From Lineus longissimus (lineage: Eukaryota; Nemertea; Pilidiophora; Heteronemertea; Lineidae), in NCBI RefSeq assembly GCF_910592395.1, contig NC_088310.1, positions 16,251,501 through 16,315,500 on the forward strand: a stretch of 64,000 nucleotides of DNA, written 5' to 3'. A model generated the notes under the pieces. The model did no database searches. It saw only the letters and a program-made list of their open reading frames with translations, and was not told the DNA's origin. Every line of letters begins with the position of its first letter. The first letter of the stretch is position 1. Shown piece by piece: positions 56,201 through 64,000 of this stretch. The translations under genes were made by a program, and so were the position numbers.

Positions 56201-59200
56201 ACCTTTTTCAAACCTGAAATTACAGGTCCTATAAATGGAAGAATACATAAGTGATTATGACTAAAAAGCCTAAATTCAGGCTATAGCCTGAAGACTCTCA
56301 TGCCTGTACTGGGTTAACTAAGAGTGAAACATAAAGTTGGACAACTCAAAGATTGAGGACCTTAGAATTATGTAGGAGCCAGTGGGATGTTAGTGGTAAA
56401 AGTAGGTTAAAAAGTCTTTAAATATTGAGTGCAAAACAAATCAAATCAAGCGTTAAGGATGAGAAGCCAGCTAAAGCCTGTCAAACGGAAAAGACTTGGA
56501 ACAAAAAAGGTCAGATTGAAGCAATGCAATTGAGAGAGCAAACCACACATGCAATTTGGACTCCACACCGTAGCTTCGTATCTCTACCAAGCATGCTTTT
56601 TGTAAAGACCCAACTGTACCAAAAGGGAAACGCTTTCAGCTTGTTTGTTGACGGGACAGGTCGGGGGTGAAGTGGTGCAGACACAGTGGAACACAAAGGA
56701 CATGATTTAAAGACATGGGTGCACCACACAAACATGCTGTCATTATACATAGCACACCATCCATCTGCTGTCAGGGCAATCTTAGGGGAGATAGGTACCC
56801 AAAGGTGGCATCCCAATTGGTCAGTGTCAGAAGCATCAAGGAGAGACATAAACTGTTTGGTACATACGTTGGCCTTAATGGATCTATGGGGTCATATAGA
56901 GGTGGCAAGTCCATGCGAGTTGTAACTGACGTGCTGGCCGATTTAACATGGCCTTTTGGTCTGGCAGCAGGCTTATCAGTTGAGCTGGTTGTAGAAGGAG
57001 TAGCATTGGCAAGCTGGCTGCATGGGCAAAAAGAGGTACAGGTCTGTCAGGCAATCGTCAAACTTCAAATGGCTAATTCTCTAATGCATGAGTCAGGTTG
57101 AGAATTAGCAGACTACAGTACCTGATACTGCAGCAATATGAGATGTGGTCAAGGCCTCCACACACTTAGTTGATTCGTAATCTCTTGAATGTTTTCACAA
57201 GCACTGGATTCATTCACATTATAACCATGAGACTTTTACGATGGCAGACGTCCAGTGCAAGTGAAAACCTTGTGGTAAAATACAAAATGCACTTGGCTAA
57301 ATACCGGCCTTCACAAGCAAAACATTGACACTATGTTTTTAGTAAGGAATTAAACATGCATTTTTAGTATCAAACACAAATTTAGACTTATTCAATTCGC
57401 AATGATTATTGTCTATTCTTCAGTAAAATGATTATTTCATTTTCAATAAATCAAAAAGCTGACCTTTTTAAACCATTAGTATCAAATGATTTCAAAAGAT
57501 AGATGAATTAAACAAAATTGCTGTGAAAATACATAAAAGATTTAAAAGCAGACGTGAAGTGAAGGAAAAAATAAGGAAAAAATATTTTGAGAGCCAAGAA
57601 TAGACAGTGGAATACAGATGATCATAAAGGGAACCAGAAGATTGTCCAAATGCTAAGATAAACATTTGATGAAGTGCAAAAGATCAAATTAGTAGGGCAA
57701 TGTTGAACAATTCCTGACAATGCAGAACTTAACCTGCGTGCCACAGTGCAACGTAATACTGAAATGCAGGTTAGGTCATGCCATTTCTTTCATATCATGC
57801 ACCACATAAGGGAGATCACTCCCTGCCTCACACACACTACACGCTTCTTACATGTATTTCAAACATAACATGCATTTACATGTATACAGTGTAGTACCGA
57901 AAAATGGCTAAAACGTATTGTTATTTTTGTTGTATCACTGGCACACAATCATGCATCTGATAGTAAGCATTTGCAATGTGGATCCTAGCAATAACTTGAG
58001 TGAGAAAAAATTGTAAACTGTAAACACTTAGATTTGAGCAAGAACACAATGATGTAGGCGCTTTAGACAAGGTGTTTGTTTACCTTGTGGCGACGTGCTG
58101 ACACGAGTATCCTCTATTTGGCAGGAAAGAGTAAGTTTTTAGGGTAAATTACATACTTTAGGGATGAATTTTATACAATGCGACTGTAACCCATTTATTG
58201 ATTCTCTTTTGATCAAGATAGTTCCGTTTGAAATGTGATAACTCATATGGTATTCATCAGGTACTTTTCTTTGGTGTTTGTTTGTTTTCTTACATAATAT
58301 GTGGAAATACAAGGTTCCAGCATTGCTGTACCCGCCCACTGAAAGTGGTCAACATGAATTAGAAAAGGAACATCTAATACACCATTCATTACAACATAAA
58401 AAACAATTTTTTTATTATGAATATTTATTTCTTTATGTAACATACATGTATGAAATCCTATAAGACTGCAATGCACTATTGCAGTAGAATTTAACTAAAA
58501 TACTGATAAAGAAAGTTTTGATGATTAGAAAATATGAACTTGTTTGAGACCACAAAACATTTATTGAGTCTCAAAAGAAAAAATTTAAGAACTAAACTGA
58601 CTCCATTGAGAAGGAACTTTTCATGGTCATCACAACTTGTCATCCATCATTGCTGTCATAAAAAATCATCCTTAGTAACTGCCACAGAATTGACTTTTTA
58701 CCTCACGACATGCAAACACAACATTGGTTCAATCAGCATCAGACCTGACATACCCCACAGACCAATTTCCCTTCAAGGGTTAGAGTTGATTTAACTTTGA
58801 CATATCAGGCAGAGGGGGTAGGCAGGTACAGAAAACTATTGGTGAAGAGAGAAACAAATGTAATTCCCCGACTAGTCCAAGCGGCTTTAAAGAAATGTTA
58901 GCTCTCCAACCCTCTTTATAACCTAGACATGCAGGGTCACTTAAAGCTTACAACACACTTCTCATACAACCACTACACCCAGGGTTAAAAGCCCTACATA
59001 CTGCTACATGGTCAGGAACAGCACTTCAACACCCTAATACCAGCTCATTGTCATATGCACGCCAGTTTTTGACAATTCATCCGGCAGAAGGAAAATTCTC
59101 ATAATGACAATCTTATTTTATCGTATGAAAAAGTATAATACAGGATGCTCCTGGTACTTCAAGCAGGGTCTACAAAAATTGTAGTTTATTTTGTGACGTA

Positions 59201-62200
59201 AGCGAGAAATAGACTGATTAGCAAATCTTAACAATACCCTCGGAACGTCATCATGGATAAAGTTTTCAGTAGGCCTGACCAGTTAAATTTCTTTCCTCAT
59301 TTTCATACTGGATCTCTCACAAAATAAACAGTGCTAAAAATTGAAACGAGTGTTTTGATATGTTCAAGCCACAACGCAATAGGCTGTTCACCGTTTTCAA
59401 AGGATATATGACTTTTTTATAAAATGTTCCCGACCGCTGTGCCTGACCAACATCCCATTCATGAAATACAACAGAGAAGCACATGACGTAAAGTGCACTG
59501 ATCACAAGCCGGACGAGAAAGCATACCTTCGGATGTCCTTGATTTCAGTTGTTGTAGTGGTTGTGGTGGAACTCGTTGTTGACGTTGCATTCACGGTTAA
59601 TTTATTCAATTTTTCTCCGGTTTTGTCTATCATTTGGCCCTTGTTGTCACCGTAACCAAACGTATTCCGCCTAGTTATACCTGGTATTACACTATTCTTG
59701 GGGGGTTGCTTTTTGGGGATTGCCGACTTGCCAGGACTAGCAGACGAAGACGTCTGAAAAGAGAAGACAACGGAATTGAGCATGTTAATGTACAATGATA
59801 ACGGATCAAAACATAAAGCCAAGAAAGTTATACTGATACCAGTATCTTCCAACATCACAAACTATGGAAGGATGACAATTGATGACATATTTATTCATGA
59901 AATGCACACTTTTCAGATAGTTTCGAAATAAACATCAATTGTAAGATAAATCTACTGGTTTAGCTAAAAGGTCTGCAACAGCCACAGGTCAAGTATACTT
60001 ATCATCTGCAGCAGCCAGGAACAAGAGAGCTCCTGTTTGCATATTTGACAAGTCAAACAACAACATAAAACAAAAGTGGCTCTGAAAATTGGTTAGCAAA
60101 AGCAATTGATTGCAGAAGCAACTTTTACATTGAAAGAAGTCATAATCATTGATGCCTGCTGCACATGAAGTACTTTCATCTGTGCCACGGAGTTGGCAAC
60201 TAACATTCAATTGTGTTAGAATAACCAACATTCTAATTGGAAATAGGCACGAGCTGCGAATAATGAATTTGCATTCCAAGTCTGGAGCAGCGGCCTCAAA
60301 CTTGGAATATATGACCTCCTTATTTCCACCTTATGCAAAGGTCTGTATAGGAATTTCAAACATTCCTGTGAATAAAGATTTGGTTTGAAAATGTTCCATT
60401 CTTCACTTTAGTTACTAAGTCAAAATATCACAATATGACTGTAATCATAAAGGCGAGTCAGAGGTTAACCCCTCTTTTATGCATTGCCTCCCTCCTCACA
60501 GCAGATAGCTTAATGAAAGGTCAACCTTAATCAGTCCTATTACTCAACCAATATGAATCCAAGGAGGCATGCAGCATGACACTGGAAAGGGTGAAGGACA
60601 CCGGGCAACCTGATACACCAGCCATCAAGTTTATTGGCAATGGTTCTGTTAATAATGAACAGCCAAGTTTTTTCAGACAAACGTGTTCCACCATCCTCAC
60701 ATTAACCCCACTCCCCCCAAAAAATAGTTTTCTGGATGCTTAATGTTATAACCCTTAAAGCATAAACTCATGGCAATGATTCTTGGGGCCAAACAATGCT
60801 TCAGTGAATAACCGATTTGAATCAGGTTGATAGCGCTTGAAACCCAACTAGAAATCAGAGTAAGAAAGCTGGACTATATCTTACTGTTAGTTTAAAACTG
60901 AAATGCTAGCATAACACCTCCAGTGGCCAAGTTAGAAGACACTAACGGTCGACTATCGAATGACTGAATGCACCTAAATCATCATGATAAGACACCCAGC
61001 GACTGGTCTCACTTGGTACTCAAAAATCAGCCCGTAGCACGTATCCACGTACTCACAGGTCAGAAAACACATTGTATACACACGTGCAGTCAAGGAAGAC
61101 CAGTGCCTGGGCGGTGTCTATCATGTTTCAAGTGCTGTTGGTGGTTTGATGGTTGGGCGTTTGCGTTTTCAAACTTGGCTGCTGGAGGTTTCGTTTTTGC
61201 GTGTTAGCTTTAAAAAGTTTGGAAGGTAACCTAGCGTAGGTCTCAAAATTTCTTGGAATTGATGACAACATGTTCATTTATTGTTCAATCCCCGCTGATA
61301 GAAATAAATAAACATGCAATACAACTATGCTAACAGATAAATCAATGGGTTGGAGTAAGATGCAAACTGCAAGGCCAATAACAGATATTCATGGATTTGG
61401 ATAATACGTCCATTCCTATCTAGTGGCCCCTCCCTAATACTTGACTACATAGAAATTTTGAGACGATCATCATAACATTAACAGCTGTGGCTAATGCTAG
61501 GAGAGACAACATAGAAAAAAGAGCCTACTTCGTCGATTACCTTGTCTTCATTCATCAACCGTCTTTCCCTTGCCTGCAACAAGAGGGAAAAAATGTGGAT
61601 TTGGTGCAAGAGATTAGAATCATTTAATATGTGACCCACCACAGCAAAATGAGTCGCATGTCGCTTCGAGCTTGACAGGTTGAGACGGACTGGTTGTTCA
61701 TTTCACTACTGTCTGCCTTTTGTGAAATCTGAGCGAATCAATTTCTTCTATTATGTCCTGGTGTCATTTTAGGCTCACCTTCTGTGCGATATGCAACCCA
61801 TTTTGCTGTGGTGGGTCACATACATTGGAGCTTGTCACGGTGAAAAACTTATTCTATTCGTATGCACTGACAAAAAAATAGCAATTCGGCCTATACTTTA
61901 TTCTACATGAATATTTCATTATTTTTTGACAATAAACATTTGTTTTGCCGATTGGCCCCAGAGGCTGTTTTCTAAGCTACTTTGATGGGGCTATGAAATA
62001 CCATAAACCAATTAATTTGTAAATAATTCATAAGGCACATTAACAAACATCCATTATGAACCAACAATAGGAATTAGGATTTTCTATTGCAGACAGATAC
62101 TTAAAAGTTGAAACAATTTTGTGTGCATATTAATCAGGACTTTTCTTATATTCGAAAAATCGCGTTTTCTAAAGATGTCACAAAATAAGATAATAATATC

Positions 62201-63097
62201 TGAATCTTCAAAACAGACAGCCTGATGTTGGCCTGAAAGATAACAGTGGTTATGTACAGAGAGAGCAGAAGACAAGAACAAGTAGTCTAAGATAGCAAAC
62301 GGAAAAGGGTGCATGCCATGCAGGGCTGAAACTTCACAAGAGCTTCATCAGTGCTTTCTCCCTGCAATAACTAGAGAGAAACTCCCGCAGAAATTGCTGC
62401 GGAGTGAATTGCGGAACTTCAGCCCTGCCAAGAGAAAAGCACAGAGGAACTCAGATTCAAGTGGCTTTAATGGAGGTAAAGAGTAGTGAATCTTATATCA
62501 GAAGGAAGAGAGGTTATTATCAAAGACGATTGACATTATTCAAAATTCAGATTAGAGGTGTTAGCAGAAGTGTATCACAGATGTTGTGCTGTGGAAGACT
62601 TGTATCACAGATGCCATCCAATATTTTTAGAGGAGCTTTTGATTTCCACTGTCGTCGAAGAGCCACCAATACAGTGTGGGGTTCTGCCGTTCGGGCTGAG
62701 AGTAAGTAAATTCTCTTATTTGAACCCAATCAAACGCCCAAACTGTGGATTGTTCATTGATAGCCTCAAGAATTTATTCAATAAAGATGAAAGTTTATCT
62801 AGTGAATTGCAGATGCAAGCTGCGACGATATAAGGCCAAGTCCATTTGAGTATATAGCATGAATATTTTCCGAAAGACCACCCTTTGAATGACAAATTCT
62901 GCCCACATTTAAGGTACCGGTACCTATGAATTCGAAAGACTGAAGTGTATGTTATGAAGAAAACAGTTATATTTAGAATGCATAGATGTCAGATAGCCAA
63001 ATAGAAACCCATCACATGGCTGAACTAATACTCTGACTATTACCTTATCATCTATTAGTTTCCTATGATCATCTGTGATAAGCCGCCGGTCTCGGAT
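43951..63097 (-). CDS. MARK (PAR-1 family): MARK/PAR-1 serine-threonine kinase, 3' part of the gene
   Basis: MARK/PAR-1 kinases phosphorylate microtubule-associated proteins and organise cell polarity. Exons (high to low): candidate microexons 63097-63044 and 61573-61541, 59753-59527, candidate 58113-58084, cassette 57017-56868, 55222-54992, terminal 44275-43951. The last four well-supported exons join in matching phase. The spacer carries GITRRNT and [11 protein letters not shown]; the RSTFH threonine corresponds to the aPKC site of mammalian MARK2 (Thr595, from memory). The terminal exon is the KA1 domain, [16 protein letters not shown] through [13 protein letters not shown], which in this family binds acidic phospholipids and restrains the kinase. 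The kinase and UBA domains are not in the window and should lie beyond 64000. Family identity is essentially certain; which exons a transcript combines is not. Confidence 0.95.
46214..46685. mobile_element. miniature inverted-repeat element with poly-C tracts
   Basis: CATTAAGTACGTACACAC at the left is matched by GTGTGTATGTACTTAATG at the right (17 of 18 bases). The interior carries three C10-C16 runs and GTACG words. No transposase is visible. Confidence 0.7.
48344..48503. mobile_element. miniature inverted-repeat element
   Basis: Left CACTGCTATAGAGGTTTTTC then ACTGACGTCAC, right GTGACGTCACGTGAAGAGTC then TCTACAGTG. Ends pair over about 25-28 bases with small gaps. Non-coding, in the MARK intron. 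Confidence 0.65.
54992..55222 (-). CDS. MARK (PAR-1 family): MARK spacer exon with conserved RSTFHGG
   Basis: The acceptor is GCAAATTTCTAG and the donor AGAAG|GTATGT. Length 231 nt (1 + 76 codons + 2), phase 2 on both sides. It contains [22 protein letters not shown] and [12 protein letters not shown], all recognisable from other MARKs; the last is the basic segment before KA1. Confidence 0.93.
56868..57017 (-). CDS. MARK (PAR-1 family): MARK cassette exon, 150 nt
   Basis: The acceptor is CTCTTTTTGCCCATGCAG and the donor CCAAC|GTATGTACC. The exon is open in the one frame that fits its neighbours (1 + 49 codons + 2), phase 2 on both sides. It could therefore be included or skipped without a frame change. 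It encodes [20 protein letters not shown], a basic KGHVKSAS stretch and [15 protein letters not shown]. The proline-rich PPLYDP end contains a PPLY motif of the kind bound by WW domains. I do not recall this segment from vertebrate MARKs. Confidence 0.72.
58084..58113 (-). CDS. candidate 30-nt MARK microexon
   Basis: A pyrimidine-rich acceptor (TTACTCTTTCCTGCCAAATAG) and donor (CAAG|GTAAAC) bracket 30 bases. In the phase its neighbours require it reads GYSCQHVAT between split codons and has no stop. Support is only the splice sites and length. Confidence 0.28.
59527..59753 (-). CDS. MARK (PAR-1 family): MARK spacer exon with GITRRNT
   Basis: The acceptor is CTTCTCTTTTCAG and the donor CCGAAG|GTATGC. 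Length 227 nt (75 codons + 2), incoming phase 0. It encodes [20 protein letters not shown], then [11 protein letters not shown] as in other MARKs, then a Thr/Ser run and EIKDIR. Confidence 0.9.
59754..61540 (-). other. MARK intron
   Basis: No certain exon. A 37-codon open stretch at 61207-61095 on minus (reading [20 protein letters not shown]) looks compositionally like MARK spacer, but lacks a good donor. Confidence 0.45.
61541..61573 (-). CDS. candidate 33-nt MARK microexon
   Basis: The acceptor is CCTCTTGTTGCAG and the donor GACAAG|GTAATC. It encodes [11 protein letters not shown] in phase 0, matching the incoming phase of the 59753 exon. It resembles the 54-nt candidate at 63044 (IRDRRL…DDK). 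Confidence 0.5.
61629..61822. mobile_element. Tc1/mariner-type miniature element, ~190 bp
   Basis: TGTGACCCACCACAGCAAAA and its complement TTTTGCTGTGGTGGGTCACA form the ends, each bordered by TA. No coding content. It lies in a MARK intron. Confidence 0.8.
62325..62420. mobile_element. possible short hAT-like hairpin element
   Basis: CAGGGCTGAAACTTC and GGAACTTCAGCCCTG are inverted ends about 100 bp apart. CAGGG-type ends suggest hAT, but no 8-bp duplication is seen. Confidence 0.4.
63044..63097 (-). CDS. candidate 54-nt MARK microexon
   Basis: The acceptor is GGATGATTTTCAG and the donor GATAAG|GTAATAG. It encodes [18 protein letters not shown] in phase 0, 18 codons without a stop. Its similarity to the 33-nt candidate suggests a duplicated exon pair. 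I do not recall this sequence from vertebrate MARKs. Confidence 0.48.
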
Positions 63098-64000
63098 CTG
63101 AAAATCATCCAAAGAAGCCTTGGTAATGTTGTTACTCTTAATCTAGCTGCACCAGGCTTACTTCTGTTAATCAGATGCATTTCCACAGACGTGTACTTTC
63201 TCCGCATGTCATGAAACAGCGTGAAATTTAATTTCTACCTGTCCACAGACAACCAGCAGTGCATGACCGGTCATACACTGCTGAGACGACCTTTATCATT
63301 GCAGGACTTTTGGGTGGCCTGAGCAAGCAGATGGTGCCCACAAGCGATCACTGGTAAGCTTGCAGCTGCATTAGCATTAGTGTCTGGATATCACTTAACG
63401 AGAATCTGGCCCACTCCACACAACAACTGAACTCTTTCAATCAAGTACAGACCAAAAACACTGTGGTTATTTCTATGCTGACACCAAGTGCTGCGGACTT
63501 ACACAAATCAACCCTTCGAAGATGTTATTTTTCACTTCGGTGATAAAGGTACCTAACCCTAAAGGCCTTCTTTTTCATAGTGTGAAAAACACATGGTGCG
63601 CTCCTGGAAGGTTTTATGTAGTTTCTGGCACTTGTTGTCAGTACAAATAACTAGCCGGCAATAAAGAAAGACCATCTATCGACAGCATGCATGCCAGATG
63701 CATTTGGACTGTAAATCCCAATCGCATGCAAAACACCAATAGCACACACCACAAGAGGTTTTAGAGGACCAACGTATCCAGAGATAGTGAACCGGCACAG
63801 ACCTAATTTTTGTGTACTTAGAAGTCATGACAACATTCTGTGTACTCCTCAGTAAAATAGGCATTGGTAAGTTTTGATTTTGCAACAATAATCTTGATTG
63901 CGTTTCGCCAAAATTAAAGTGATTTGATGACCAAAGCATATAATTCTTTGCTAAGTCTTTCCAGTCGCAGACCTCAGAATCGACAAGGGTGTTCTTCACT
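63098..64000 (-). other. intron or upstream MARK sequence
   Basis: No MARK exon recognised. The preceding exon, expected to carry the RRFSD-type spacer or the UBA domain, was not found before the window edge. Confidence 0.45.

Noticed and set aside
56425-57101. Two + frames of 81 and 128 codons
   Set aside because: The minus strand carries the supported MARK cassette exon here, and the + frames have no recognisable features.
61095-61207. 37-codon minus frame resembling MARK spacer composition
   Set aside because: Weak acceptor, no usable donor, and it does not join its neighbours in phase.

Overview
This is eukaryotic DNA, about 40% G+C, with phased introns, long non-coding stretches and many mobile-element remnants. 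The host looks like a bilaterian animal, probably a marine invertebrate: it carries a MARK/PAR-1 kinase gene with an animal-type KA1 tail, TNF-receptor-like type I membrane genes, a protein-primed family B DNA polymerase relic, Harbinger-like and piggyBac-like elements, and the arrays of 'gacctctgtgaccttgaaaa' and 'aagatggccgcctggtggcc' units that I associate with such genomes. I cannot name the species.

Left part (1-30 kb, genes on +). Positions 1-5.7 kb hold a possible first exon of a leftward gene (1526-1568), a pyrimidine-rich minisatellite (1.93-3.34 kb), a GC-rich frameshifted reading frame on - (3.69-4.52 kb) and an interspersed repeat. Gene 1 (exons at 9687, 10722, 11853) encodes the C-terminal part of a type I membrane protein. 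Gene 2 (exons at 17033, 23375, 24937, 25438) is complete: signal peptide, one six-cysteine domain resembling the BCMA/TACI/Fn14 module of TNF receptors, short heptad-like stalk, membrane segment and acidic tail. The two genes share strand, phase-1 introns and a similar tail motif and may be diverged neighbours. Between them are a piggyBac-like miniature element, a frameshifted fragment resembling the N-terminal zinc-binding region of RAG1 (15.08-15.47 kb) and a ~310-bp repeat array. Intron 1 of gene 2 holds three elements nested inside one another (17.7-20.6 kb).

Middle (30-43 kb). No host gene is recognised. There is a 1.2-kb inverted-repeat element containing a ~230-bp-arm palindrome, several hairpin elements, a broken protein-primed polymerase of Polinton/adintovirus type on - (34.4-36.8 kb) lacking motif C, a non-LTR reverse transcriptase fragment, a second piggyBac-like miniature element and a 30-bp minisatellite.

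Right part (43.9-64 kb, -). This is the 3' end of a MARK/PAR-1 polarity kinase gene. I placed the terminal KA1 exon, two spacer exons, a phase-compatible 150-nt cassette exon, and three candidate microexons of 30, 33 and 54 nt. The kinase and UBA domains lie beyond the right edge. The introns carry several miniature inverted-repeat elements.
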